Shown piece by piece: positions 1 through 11,156 of a stretch of 64,000 nt of DNA. Where the stretch lies: the NCBI GenBank assembly GCA_022605955.1, contig JAKCOZ010000245.1:186001-250000 (forward strand), given 5' to 3'. Source of the stretch: Rallus limicola (Eukaryota; Chordata; Aves; Gruiformes; Rallidae). The position numbers and the translations under genes were made by a program. The notes under the pieces are model-generated. The model did no database searches. It was given only the letters and a program-made list of their open reading frames with translations, and was not told where the DNA came from. How positions within the stretch are numbered: the stretch's first letter is position 1; every line of letters starts with the position of its first letter.

Positions 1-67
1 GGAAAAGGCTGAGAGCCAAAGCGACAGGGTCTGTTCGTGTGTCCTGTTAGGAGGTTTCAGACAAGCT

Positions 68-265
68 ATGCCTTTCAGGCCTAGCTTCTTTACTTTGGGA
101 GTTATTGCTGGACGTTTAGCATGTTTTGAACTGCAGTCTGCTAGGGCCGAGAAAAGCACCGTAGGAGGTTCCAGGCATGTTCCCTCTTTCCAGGCAAAGG
201 AAAAGGCTGAGAGCCAAAGTGACAGGGTCTGCTCGTGTGTCCTGTTAGGAGGTTTCAGACAAGCT
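68..265 (+). repeat. Reference 198-bp monomer
   Basis: This copy matches the consensus and serves as reference, with monomer position 1 at the ATG of ATGCCTTTCAGG. It is about 50% GC, with 57 G against 42 C on this strand. It has an 8-bp palindrome ACTGCAGT (130-137, a PstI site), an AGGCCT palindrome (StuI), and two TAGGAGGTT motifs 84 bp apart. Fixed CpGs occur in GACGTTT, GCCGAG, ACCGTAG and CTCGTG. A fifth, at AAGYGAC, is C or T in roughly comparable numbers of copies. Recurrent variants elsewhere include CCTAGC to CCTCGC, GCTGAGAGCC to GCTAAAAGCC, GCAAAGG to GCAAACG, and GAACTGCAG to GTCATGCAG. The choice of position 1 is arbitrary. Confidence 0.98.
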
Positions 266-283
266 ATGCCTTTCAGGCCTAGC
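162..283. repeat. Degenerate ~39-bp internal duplication in each monomer
   Basis: Two segments of the monomer resemble each other: 162-200 and 246-283 in the reference copy. Both begin with TAGGAGGTTYCAGRCA (14 of 16 identical), and both carry a second CAGGC-type motif 18-19 bp downstream. By hand alignment about 27 of 38 positions match with one gap. The similarity fades outside these limits. It suggests that part of the monomer arose by an old local duplication, now diverged and fixed in all copies. Chance resemblance is possible but unlikely for the 16-bp core. Confidence 0.7.
263..283. other. Imperfect dyad / potential hairpin, once per monomer
   Basis: GCTATGCC and GGCCTAGC flank the five bases TTTCA. 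The arms pair at seven of eight positions, with one T:C mismatch, giving a short stem with a 5-nt loop. The dyad spans the arbitrary monomer junction and recurs in nearly every copy. The common CCTAGC to CCTCGC variant breaks one pair and the CAGGCC to CAGTCC variant breaks another. Short dyads are common in satellites lacking a CENP-B box; any function here is inference. Confidence 0.5.
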
Positions 284-2178
284 TTCTTTACTTTGGGAGT
301 TATTGCTGGACGTTTAGCATGTTTTGAACTGCAGTCTGCTAGGGCCGAGAAAAGCACCGTAGGAGGTTCCAGGCATGTTCCCTCTTTCCAGGCAAAGGAA
401 AAGGCTGAGAGCCAAAGCGACAGGGTCTGCTCGTGTGTCCTGTTAGGAGGTTTCAGACAAGCTATGCCTTTCAGGCCTAGCTTCTTTACTTTGGGAGTTA
501 TTGCTGGACGTTTAGCATGTTTTGAACTGCAGTCTGCTAGGGCCGAGAAAAGCACCGTAGGAGGTTCCAGGCATGTTCCCTCTTTCCAGGCAAAGGAAAA
601 GGCTGAGAGCCAAAGCGACAGGGTCTGCTCGTGTGTCCTGTTAGGAGGTTTCAGACAAGCTATGCCTTTCAGGCCTAGCTTCTTTACTTTGGGAGTTATT
701 GCTGGACGTTTAGCATGTTTTGAACTGCAGTCTGCTAGGGCCGAGAAAAGCACCGTAGGAGGTTCCAGGCATGTTCCCTCTTTCCAGGCAAAGGAAAAGG
801 CTGAGAGCCAAAGCGACAGGGTCTGCTCGTGTGTCCTGTTAGGAGGTTTCAGACAAGCTATGCCTTTCAGGCCTAGCTTCTTTACTTTGGGAGTTATTGC
901 TGGACGTTTAGCATGTTTTGAACTGCAGTCTGCTAGGGCCGAGAAAAGCACCGTAGGAGGTTCCAGGCATGTTCCCTCTCTCCAGGCAAAGGAAAAGGCT
1001 GAGAGCCAAAGCGACAAGGTCTGCTCGTGTGTCCTGTTAGGAGGTTTCAGACAAGCTATGCCTTTCAGGCCTAGCTTCTTTACTTTGTGAGTTATTGCTG
1101 GACCTTTAGCATGTTTTGAACTGCAGTCTGCTAGGGCCGAGAAAAGCACCGTAGGAGGTTCCAGGCATGTTCCCTCTTTCCAGGCAAAGGAAAAGGCTGA
1201 GAGCCAAAGTGACAGGGTCTGCTCGTGTGTCCTAATAGGAGGTTTCAGACAAGCTATGCCTTTCAGGCCTAGCTTCTTTACTTTGGGAGTTATTGCTGGA
1301 CGTTTAGCATTTTTTGAATTGCAGTCTGCTAGGGCCGAGAAAAGCACCGTAGGAGGTTCCAGGCATGTTCCCTCTTTCCAGGCAAAGGAAAAGGCTGAGA
1401 GCCAAAGTGACAGGGTCTGCTCGTGTGTCCTGTTAGGAGGTTTCAGACAAGCTATGCCTTTCAGGCCTCGCTTCTTTACTTTGGGAGTTATTGCTGGACG
1501 TTTAGCATGTTTTGAACTGCAGTCTGCTAGGGCCGAGAAAAGCACCGTAGGAGGTTCCAGGCATGTTCCCTCTTTCCAGGCAAAGGAAAAGGCTGAGAGC
1601 CAAAGCGACAGGGTCTGCTCGTGTGTCCTGTTAGGAGGTTTCAGACAAGCTATGCCTTTTAGGCCTAGCTTCTTTACTTTGGGAGTTATTGCTGGACGTT
1701 TAGCATGTTTTGAACTGCAGTCTGCTAGGGCCGAGAAAAGCACCGTAGGAGGTTCCAGGCATGTTCCCTCTTTCCAGGCAAAGGAAAAGGCTGAGAGCCA
1801 AAGTGAGAGGGTCTGCTCGTGTGTCCTGTTAGGAGGTTTCAGACAAGCTATGCCTTTCAGGCCTAGCTTCTTTACTTTGGGAGTTATTGCTGGACGTTTG
1901 GCATGTTTTGAACTGCAGTCTGCCAGGGCCGAGAAAAGCACCGTAGGAGGTTCCAGGCATGTTCCCTCTTTCCAGGCAAAGGAAAAGGCTGAGAGCCAAA
2001 GCGACAGGGTCTGCTCGTGTGTCCTGTTAGGAGGTTTCAGACAAGCTATGCCTTTCAGGCCTAGCTTCTTTACTTTGGGAGTTATTGCTGGACGTTTAGC
2101 ATGTTTTGAACTGCAGTCTGCTAGGGCCGAGAAAAGCACCGTAGGAGGTTCCAGGCATGTTCCCTCTTTCCAGGCAAA

Positions 2179-4029
2179 GGAAAAGGCTGAGAGCCAAAGT
2201 GACAGGGTCTGTTCGTGTGTCCTGTTAGGAGGTTTCAGACAAGCTATGCCTTTCAGGCCTAGCTTCTTTACTTTGGGAGTTATTGCTGGACGTTTAGCAT
2301 GTTTTGAACTGCAGTCTGCTAGGGCCGAGAAAAGCACCGTAGGAGGTTCCAGGCATGTTCCCTCTTTCCAGGCAAAGGAAAAGGCTGAGAGCCAAAGTGA
2401 CAGGGTCTGCTCGTGTGTCCTGTTAGGAGGTTTCAGACAAGCTATGCCTTTCAGGCCTAGCTTCTTTACTTTGGGAGTTATTGCTGGACGTTTAGCATGT
2501 TTTGAACTGCAGTCTGCTAGGGCCGAGAAAAGCACCGTAGGAGGTTCCAGGCATGTTCCCTCTTTCCAGGCAAAGGAAAAGGCTGAGAGCCAAAGCGACA
2601 GGGTCTGCTCGTGTGTCCTGTTAGGAGGTTTCAGACAAGCTATGCCTTTCAGGCCTAGCTTCTTCACTTTGGGAGTTATTGCTGGACGTTTAGCATGTTT
2701 TGAACTGCAGTCTGCTAGGGCCGAGAAAAGCACCGTAGGAGGTTCCAGGCATGTTCCCTCTTTCCAGGCAAAGGAAAAGGCTGAGAGCCAAAGCGACAGG
2801 GTCTGCTCGTGTGTCCTGTTAGGAGGTTTCAGACAAGCTATGCCTTTCAGGCCTAGCTTCTTTACTTTGGGAGTTATTGCTGGACGTTTAGCATGTTTTG
2901 AACTGCAGTCTGCTAGGGCCGAGAAAAGCACCGTAGGAGGTTCCAGGCATGTTCCCTCTTTCCAGGCAAAGGAAAAGGCTGAGAGCCAAAGCGACAGGGT
3001 CTGCTCGTGTGTCCTGTTAGGAGGTTTCAGACAAGCTATGCCTTTCAGGCCTAGCTTCTTTACTTTGGGAGTTATTGCTGGACGTTTAGCATGTTTTGAA
3101 CTGCAGTCTGCTAGGGCCGAGAAAAGCACCGTAGGAGGTTCCAGGCATGTTCCCTCTCTCCAGGCAAAGGAAAAGGCTGAGAGCCAAAGCGACAAGGTCT
3201 GCTCGTGTGTCCTGTTAGGAGGTTTCAGACAAGCTATGCCTTTCAGGCCTAGCTTCTTTACTTTGGGAGTTATTGCTGGACCTTTAGCATGTTTTGAACT
3301 GCAGTCTGCTAGGGCCGAGAAAAGCACCGTAGGAGGTTCCAGGCATGTTCCCTCTTTCCAGGCAAAGGAAAAGGCTGAGAGCCAAAGTGACAGGGTCTGC
3401 TCGTGTGTCCTAATAGGAGGTTTCAGACAAGCTATGCCTTTCAGGCCTAGCTTCTTTACTTTGGGAGTTATTGCTGGACGTTTAGCATGTTTTGAACTGC
3501 AGTCTGCTAGGGCCGAGAAAAGCACCGTAGGAGGTTCCAGGCATGTTCCCTCTTTCCAGGCAAAGGAAAAGGCTGAGAGCCAAAGTGACAGGGTCTGCTC
3601 GTGTGTCCTGTTAGGAGGTTTCAGACAAGCTATGCCTTTCAGGCCTAGCTTCTTTATTTTGGGAGTTATTGCTGGACGTTTAGCATTTTTTGAATTGCAG
3701 TCTGCTAGGGCCGAGAAAAGCACCGTAGGAGGTTCCAGGCATGTTCCCTCTTTCCAGGCAAAGGAAAAGGCTGAGAGCCAAAGTGACAGGGTCTGCTCGT
3801 GTGTCCTGTTAGGAGGTTTCAGACAAGCTATGCCTTTCAGGCCTCGCTTCTTTACTTTGGGAGTTATTGCTGGACGTTTAGCATGTTTTGAACTGCAGTC
3901 TGCTAGGGCCGAGAAAAGCACCGTAGGAGGGGTTCCAGGCATGTTCCCTCTTTCCAGGCAAAGGAAAAGGCTGAGAGCCAAAGTGACAGGGTCTGCTCGT
4001 GTGTCCTGTTAGGAGGTTTCAGACAAGCT
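2179..4029. repeat. 11-monomer higher-order repeat, copy 2, with one extra monomer
   Basis: This copy repeats the marker order of copy 1 at an offset of 2,178 bp through about 3433. An additional ordinary monomer (3434-3631) then separates the TCCTAATAGG monomer from the GCATTTTTTGAATTGCAG monomer (3632-3829); in copy 1 these are adjacent (1058-1255 and 1256-1453). The last monomer (3830-4029) carries a private 2-bp GG insertion at about 3931 and is 200 bp long. The extra monomer is best read as a local one-unit gain or loss. Confidence 0.75.
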
Positions 4030-5019
4030 ATGCTTTTCAGGCCTAGCTTCTTTACTTTGGGAGTTATTGCTGGACGTTTAGCATGTTTTGAACTGCAGTC
4101 TGCTAGGGCCGAGAAAAGCACCGTAGGAGGTTCCAGGCATGTTCCCTCTTTCCAGGCAAAGGAAAAGGCTGAGAGCCAAAGCGACAGGGTCTGCTCGTGT
4201 GTCCTGTTAGGAGGTTTCAGACAAGCTATGCCTTTCAGGCCTAGCTTCTTTACTTTGGGAGTTATTGCTGGACGTTTAGCATGTTTTGAACTGCAGTCTG
4301 CTAGGGCCGAGAAAAGCACCGTAGGAGGTTCCAGGCATGTTCCCTCTTTCCAGGCAAAGGAAAAGGCTGAGATCCAAAGCGACAGGGTCTGCTCGTGTGT
4401 CCTGTTAGGAGGTTTCAGACAAGCTATGCCTTTCAGGCCTAGCTTCTTTACTTTGGGAGTTATTGCTGGACGTTTAGCATGTTTTGAACTGCAGTCTGCT
4501 AGGGCCGAGAAAAGCACCGTAGGAGGTTCCAGGCATGTTCCCTCTTTCCAGGCAAAGGAAAAGGCTGAGAGCCAAAGCGACAGGGTCTGCTCGTGTGTCC
4601 TGTTAGGAGGTTTCAGACAAGCTATGCCTTTCAGGCCTAGCTTCTTTACTTTGGGAGTTATTGCTGGACGTTTAGCATGTTTTGAACTGCAGTCTGCTAG
4701 GGCCGAGAAAAGCACCGTAGGAGGTTCCAGGCATGTTCCCTCTTTCCAGGCAAAGGAAAAGGCTGAGAGCCAAAGCGACAGGGTCTGCTCGTGTGTCCTG
4801 TTAGGAGGTTTCAGACAAGCTATGCCTTTCAGGCCTAGCTTCTTTACTTTGGGAGTTATTGCTTGACGTTTAGCATGTTTTGAACTGCAGTCTGCTAGGG
4901 CCGAGAAAAGCACCGTAGGAGGTTCCAGGCATGTTCCCTCTTTCCAGGCAAAGGAAAAGGCTGAGAGCCAAACTGACACGGTCTGCTCGTGTGTCCTGTT
5001 AGGAGGTTTCAGACAAGCT
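3632..5019. repeat. Seven-monomer marker cassette, left copy
   Basis: In order the cassette has: a monomer with GCATTTTTTGAATTGCAG; a monomer with CCTCGC (3830); a monomer starting ATGCTTTTC (4030); a monomer with GAGATCCAAAGCG (4228); two ordinary monomers; and a monomer with GCTTGACG (4822, TGA at 4864). The same ordered set recurs at 53125-54903 with two more ordinary monomers. Part of it (CCTCGC, ATGCTTTTC, GAGATCCAAAGCG) also occurs at 51141-51732. GCTTGACG appears only at 4861 and 54745 in the window, so the cassettes share recent ancestry. Confidence 0.8.
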
Positions 5020-6999
5020 ATGCCTTTCAGGCCTAGCTTCTTTACTTTGGGAGTTATTGCTGGACGTTTAGCATGTTTTGAACTGCAGTCTGCTAGGGCC
5101 GAGAAAAGCACCGTAGGAGGTTCCAGGCATGTTCCCTCTTTCCAGGCAAAGGAAAAGGCTGAGAGCCAAAGCGACAGGGTCTGCTCGTGTGTCCTGTTAG
5201 GAGGTTTCAGACAAGCTATGCCTTTCAGGCCTAGCTTCTTTACTTTGGGAGTTATTGCTGGACGTTTAGCATGTTTTGAACTGCAGTCTGCTAGGGCCGA
5301 GAAAAGCACCGTAGGAGGTTCCAGGCATGTTCCCTCTTTCCAGGCAAAGGAAAAGGCTGAGAGCCAAAGTGACAGGGTCTGCTCGTGTGTCCTGTTAGGA
5401 GGTTTCAGACAAGCTATGCCTTTCAGGCCTAGCTTCTTTACTTTGGGAGTTATTGCTGGACGTTTAGCATTTTTTGAATTGCAGTCTGCTAGGGCCGAGA
5501 AAAGCACCGTAGGAGGTTCCAGGCATGTTCCCTCTTTCCAGGCAAAGGAAAAGGCTGAGAGCCAAAGTGACAGGGTCTGCTCGTGTGTCCTGTTAGGAGG
5601 TTTCAGACAAGCTATGCCTTTCAGGCCTAGCTTCTTTACTTTGGGAGTTATTGCTGGACGTTTAGCATGTTTTGAACTGCAGTCTGCTAGGGCCGAGAAA
5701 AGCACCGTAGGAGGTTCCAGGCATGTTCCCTCTTTCCAGGCAAAGGAAAAGGCTGAGAGCCAAAGCGACAGGGTCTGCTCGTGTGTCCTGTTAGGAGGTT
5801 TCAGACAAGCTATGCCTTTCAGGCCTAGCTTCTTTACTTTGGGAGTTATTGCTGGACGTTTAGCATGTTTTGAACTGCAGTCTGCTAGGGCCGAGAAAAG
5901 CACCGTAGGAGGTTCCAGGCATGTTCCCTCTTTCCAGGCAAAGGAAAAGGCTGAGAGCCAAAGCGACAGGGTCTGCTCGTGTGTCCTGTTAGGAGGTTTC
6001 AGACAAGCTATGCCTTTCAGGCCTCGCTTCTTTACTTTGGGAGTTATTGCTGGACGTTTAGCATGTTTTGAACTGCAGTCTGCTAGGGCCGAGAAAAGCA
6101 CCGTAGGAGGTTCCAGGCATGTTCCCTCTTTCCAGGCAAAGGAAAAGGCTGAGAGCCAAAGCGACAGGGTCTGCTCGTGTGTCCTGTTAGGAGGTTTCAG
6201 ACAAGCTATGCCTTTCAGGCCTAGCTTCTTTACTTTGGGAGTTATTGCTGGATGTTTAGCATAGTTTGAACTGCAGTCTGCTAGGGCCGAGAAAAGCACC
6301 GTAGGAGGTTCCAGGCATGTTCCCTCTTTCCAGGCAAAGGAAAAGGCTGAGAGCCAAAGTGACAGGGTCTGCTCGTGTGTCCTGTTAGGAGGTTTCAGAC
6401 AAGCTATGCCTTTCAGGCCTAGCTTCTTTACTTTGGGAGTTATTGCTGGACGTTTAGCATGTTTTGAACTGCAGTCTGCTAGGGCCGAGAAAAGCACCGT
6501 AGGAGGTTCCAGGCATGTTCCCTCTTTCCAGGCAAAGGAAAAGGCTGAGAGCCAAAGTGACAGGGTCTGCTCGTGTGTCCTGTTAGGAGGTTTCAGACAA
6601 GCTATGCCTTTCAGGCCTCGCTTCTTTACTTTGGGAGTTATTGCTGGACGTTTAGCATGTTTTGAACTGCAGTCTGCTAGGGCCGAGAAAAGCACCGTAG
6701 GAGGTTCCAGGCATGTTCCCTCTTTCCAGGCAAAGGAAAAGGCTGAGAGCCAAAGTGACAGGGTCTGCTCGTGTGTCCTGTTAGGAGGTTTCAGACAAGC
6801 TATGCCTTTCAGGCCTAGCTTCTTTACTTTGGGAGTTATTGCTGGACGTTTAGCATGTTTTGAACTGCAGTCTGCTAGGGCCGAGAAAAGCACCGTAGGA
6901 GGTTCCAGGCATGTTCCCTCTTTCCAGGCAAAGGAAAAGGCTGAGAGCCAAAGCGACAGGGTCTGCTCGTGTGTCCTGTTAGGAGGTTTCAGACAAGCT
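5020..6999. repeat. Array segment with ordinary monomers and one GATGTTTAGCATAG monomer
   Basis: Ten 198-bp monomers without length change. The third (5416-5613) is of the GAATTGCAG type that lacks the PstI site. The seventh (6208-6405) is the first of eight monomers in the window carrying GATGTTTAGCATAG, which places a TAG in the open frame. The others start at 27195, 32150, 39080, 44614, 56884, 60646 and 62230. No other feature is visible. Confidence 0.85.
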
Positions 7000-7196
7000 A
7001 TGCCTTTCAGTCCTCGCTTCTTTACTTTGGGAGTTATTGCTGGACGTTTAGCATTTTTGTCATGCAGTCTGCTAGGGCCGAGAAAAGCACCGTAGGAGGT
7101 TCCAGGCATGTTCCCTCTTTCCAGGCAAAGGAAAAGGCTGAGAGCCAAAGTGACAGGGTCTGCTCGTGTGTCCTGTTAGGAGGTTTCAGACAAGCT
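7000..7196. repeat. 197-bp monomer, GTCATGCAG type with 1-bp deletion
   Basis: This copy has CAGTCCTCG and GCATTTTTGTCATGCAG, one base shorter than the GTCATGCAG monomers at about 9831, 28046, 28833, 39932 and 45466. The 1-bp loss shifts phase from +2 to +1 relative to the left edge. It is the last length change before a 20-kb stretch with none. Its changes also destroy the PstI site. Confidence 0.85.
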
Positions 7197-9968
7197 ATGC
7201 CTTTCAGGCCTCGCTTCTTTACTTTGGGAGTTATTGCTGGACGTTTAGCATGTTTTGAACTGCAGTCTGCTAGGGCCGAGAAAAGCACCGTAGGAGGTTC
7301 CAGGCATGTTCCCTCTTTCCAGGCAAAGGAAAAGGCTGAGAGCCAAAGTGACAGGGTCTCCTCGTGTGTCCTGTTAGGAGGTTTCAGACAAGCTATGCCT
7401 TTCAGGCCTAGCTTCTTTACTTTGGGAGTTATTGCTGGACGTTTAGCATGTTTTGAACTGCAGTCTGCTAGGGCCGAGAAAAGCACCGTAGGAGGTTCCA
7501 GGCATGTTCCCTCTTTCCAGGCAAAGGAAAAGGCTGAGAGCCAAAGTGACAGGGTCTGCTCGTGTGTCCTGTTAGGAGGTTTCAGACAAGCTATGCCTTT
7601 CAGGCCTAGCTTCTTTACTTTGGGAGTTATTGCTGGACGTTTAGCATGTTTTGAACTGCAGTCTGCTAGGGCCGAGAAAAGCACCGTAGGAGGTTCCAGG
7701 CATGTTCCCTCTTTCCAGGCAAAGGAAAAGGCTGAGAGCCAAAGCGACAGGGTCTGCTCGTGTGTCCTGTTAGGAGGTTTCAGACAAGCTATGCCTTTCA
7801 GGCCTAGCTTCTTTACTTTGGGAGTTATTGCTGGACGTTTAGCATGTTTTGAACTGCAGTCTGCTAGGGCCGAGAAAAGCACCGTAGGAGGTTCCAGGCA
7901 TGTTCCCTCTTTCCAGGCAAAGGAAAAGGCTGAGAGCCAAAGTGACAGGGTCTGCTCGTGTGTCCTGTTAGGAGGTTTCAGACAAGCTATGCCTTTCAGG
8001 CCTCGCTTCTTTACTTTGGGAGTTATTGCTGGACGTTTAGCATGTTTTGAACTGCAGTCTGCTAGGGCCGAGAAAAGCACCGTAGGAGGTTCCAGGCATG
8101 TTCCCTCTTTCCAGGCAAAGGAAAAGGCTGAGAGCCAAAGCGACAGGGTCTGCTCGTGTGTCCTGTTAGGAGGTTTCAGACAAGCTATGCCTTTCAGGCC
8201 TAGCTTCTTTACTTTGGGAGTTATTGCTGGACGTTTAGCATGTTTTGAACTGCAGTCTGCTAGGGCCGAGAAAAGCACCGTAGGAGGTTCCAGGCATGTT
8301 CCCTCTTTCCAGGCAAAGGAAAAGGCTGAGAGCCAAAGTGACAGGGTCTGCTCGTGTGTCCTGTTAGGAGGTTTCAGACAAGCTATGCCTTTCAGGCCTA
8401 GCTTCTTTACTTTGGGAGTTATTGCTGGACGTTTAGCATGTTTTGAACTGCAGTCTGCTAGGGCCGAGAAAAGCACCGTAGGAGGTTCCAGGCATGTTCC
8501 CTCTTTCCAGGCAAACGAAAAGGCTGAGAGCCAAAGCGACAGGGTCTGCTCGTGTGTCCTGTTAGGAGGTTTCAGACAAGCTATGCCTTTCAGGCCTAGC
8601 TTCTTTACTTTGGGAGTTATTGCTGGACGTTTAGCATGTTTTGAACTGCAGTCTGCTAGGGCCGAGAAAAGCACCGTAGGAGGTTCCAGGCATGTTCCCT
8701 CTTTCCAGGCAAAGGAAAAGGCTGAGAGCCAAAGTGACAGGGTCTGCTCGTGTGTCCTGTTAGGAGGTTTCAGACAAGCTATGCCTTTCAGGCCTCGCTT
8801 CTTTACTTTGGGAGTTATTGCTGGACGTTTAGCATGTTTTGAACTGCAGTCTGCTAGGGCCGAGAAAAGCACCGTAGGAGGTTCCAGGCATGTTCCCTCT
8901 TTCCAGGCAAAGGAAAAGGCTGAGAGCCAAAGCGACAGGGTCTGCTCGTGTGTCCTGTTAGGAGGTTTCAGACAAGCTATGCCTTTCAGGCCTAGCTTCT
9001 TTACTTTGGGAGTTATTGCTGGACGTTTAGCATGTTTTGAACTGCAGTCTGCTAGGGCCGAGAAAAGCACCGTAGGAGGTTCCAGGCATGTTCCCTCTTT
9101 CCAGGCAAAGGAAAAGGCTGAGAGCCAAAGCGACAGGGTCTGCTCGTGTGTCCTGTTAGGAGGTTTCAGACAAGCTATGCCTTTCAGGCCTCGCTTCTTT
9201 ACTTTGGGAGTTATTGCTGGACGTTTAGCATGTTTTGAACTGCAGTCTGCTAGGGCCGAGAAAAGCACCGTAGGAGGTTCCAGGCATGTTCCCTCTTTCC
9301 AGGCAAAGGAAAAGGCTGAGAGCCAAAGTGACAGGGTCTGCTCGTGTGTCCTGTTAGGAGGTTTCAGACAAGCTATGCCTTTCAGGCCTCGCTTCTTTAC
9401 TTTGGGAGTTATTGCTGGACGTTTAGCATGTTTTGAACTGCAGTCTGCTAGGGCCGAGAAAAGCACCGTAGGAGGTTCCAGGCATGTTCCCTCTTTCCAG
9501 GCAAAGGAAAAGGCTGAGAGCCAAAGCGACAGGGTCTGCTCGTGTGTCCTGTTAGGAGGTTTCAGACAAGCTATGCCTTTCAGGCCTCGCTTCTTTACTT
9601 TGGGAGTTATTGCTGGACGTTTAGCATGTTTTGAACTGCAGTCTGCTAGGGCCGAGAAAAGCACCGTAGGAGGTTCCAGGCATGTTCCCTCTTTCCAGGC
9701 AAAGGAAAAGGCTGAGATCCAAAGTGACAGGGTCTGCTCGTGTGTCCTGTTAGGAGGTTTCAGACAAGCTATGCCTTTCAGGCCTAGCTTCTTTACTTTG
9801 GGAGTTATTGCTGGACGTTTAGCATGTTTTGTCATGCAGTCTGCTAGGGCCGAGAAAAGCACCGTAGGAGGTTCCAGGCATGTTCCCTCTTTCCAGGCAA
9901 AGGAAAAGGCTGAGAGCCAAAGTGACAGGGTCTGCTCGTGTGTCCTGTTAGGAGGTTTCAGACAAGCT

Positions 9969-11156
9969 ATGCCTTTCAGGCCTCGCTTCTTTACTTTGGG
10001 AGTTATTGCTGGACGTTTAGCATGTTTTGAACTGCAGTCTGCTAGGGCCGAGAAAAGCACCGTAGGAGGTTCCAGGCATGTTCCCTCTTTCCAGGCAAAG
10101 GAAAAGGCTGAGAGCCAAAGTGACAGGGTCTCCTCGTGTGTCCTGTTAGGAGGTTTCAGACAAGCTATGCCTTTCAGGCCTAGCTTCTTTACTTTGGGAG
10201 TTATTGCTGGACGTTTAGCATGTTTTGAACTGCAGTCTGCTAGGGCCGAGAAAAGCACCGTAGGAGGTTCCAGGCATGTTCCCTCTTTCCAGGCAAAGGA
10301 AAAGGCTGAGAGCCAAAGTGACAGGGTCTGCTCGTGTGTCCTGTTAGGAGGTTTCAGACAAGCTATGCCTTTCAGGCCTAGCTTCTTTACTTTGGGAGTT
10401 ATTGCTGGACGTTTAGCATGTTTTGAACTGCAGTCTGCTAGGGCCGAGAAAAGCACCGTAGGAGGTTCCAGGCATGTTCCCTGTTTCCAGGCAAAGGAAA
10501 AGGCTGAGAGCCAAAGCGACAGGGTCTGCTCGTGTGTCCTGTTAGGAGGTTTTAGACAAGCTATGCCTTTCAGGCCTAGCTTCTTTACTTTGGGAGTTAT
10601 TGCTGGACGTTTAGCATGTTTTGAACTGCAGTCTGCTAGGGCCGAGAAAAGCACCGTAGGAGGTTCCAGGCATGTTCCCTCTTTCCAGGCAAAGGAAAAG
10701 GCTGAGAGCCAAAGTGACAGGGTCTGCTCGTGTGTCCTGTTAGGAGGTTTCAGACAAGCTATGCCTTTCAGGCCTAGCTTCTTTACTTTGGGAGTTATTG
10801 CTGGACGTTTAGCATGTTTTGAACTGCAGTCTGCTAGGGCCGAGAAAAGCACCGTAGGAGGTTCCAGGCATGTTCCCTCTTTCCAGGCAAAGGAAAAGGC
10901 TGAGAGCCAAAGTGACAGGGTCTCCTCGTGTGTCCTGTTAGGAGGTTTCAGACAAGCTAGGCCTTTCAGGCCTAGCTTCTTTACTTTCGGAGTTATTGCT
11001 GGACGTTTAGCATGTTTTGAACTGCAGTCTGCTAGGGCCGAGAAAAGCACCGTAGGAGGTTCCAGGCATGTTCCCTCTTTCCAGGCAAAGGAAAAGGCTA
11101 AAAGCCAAAGTGACAGGGTCTGCTCGTGTGTCCTGTTAGGAGGTTTCAGACAAGCT
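9969..11156. repeat. Six-monomer cassette, copy 1 of a 7,920-bp-offset duplication
   Basis: Marker order: CCTCGC with GTCTCCTCG; ordinary; CCCTGTTTCC ending in GGTTTTAGAC; ordinary; GTCTCCTCG; then a monomer starting AGGCCTTTC instead of ATGCCTTTC and carrying GCTAAAAGCC. The AGGCC start occurs only here (10959) and at 18879. This copy alone has TTTCGGAG near 10985. Confidence 0.85.

Larger units (their letters stand above)
1..2178. repeat. 11-monomer higher-order repeat, copy 1
   Basis: Rare variants recur exactly 2,178 bp (11 x 198) apart. CTGTTCG at 31-37 recurs at 2209-2215. The CTCTCTCC variant with C at 980 recurs with C at 3158. The CGACAAGG change just downstream, the next monomer's GGACCTTTAGC and the TCCTAATAGG variant also recur in the same order. 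Copy 1 has a private G-to-T change near 1088 that makes a TGA in the otherwise open frame. Single copies carry private variants such as AGTGAGAGG near 1804 and TCTGCCAGG near 1920. Confidence 0.85.

Noticed and set aside
151..168. Similarity of GCACCGTAGG to the pJ-alpha box of primate alpha satellite
   Set aside because: Only the CACCGTAG end (8 bases) matches and the preceding half does not; the monomer is otherwise unlike the 171-bp alpha satellite.
162..268. AGGAGG motifs upstream of ATG, resembling Shine-Dalgarno sequences
   Set aside because: They recur in every monomer as part of the internal duplication. The array is eukaryotic satellite DNA with no coding evidence, so the spacing to ATG is incidental.
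263..283. Hairpin as a transcription terminator
   Set aside because: The stem is short and imperfect, has no following T tract and repeats in every monomer; no transcription unit is present.
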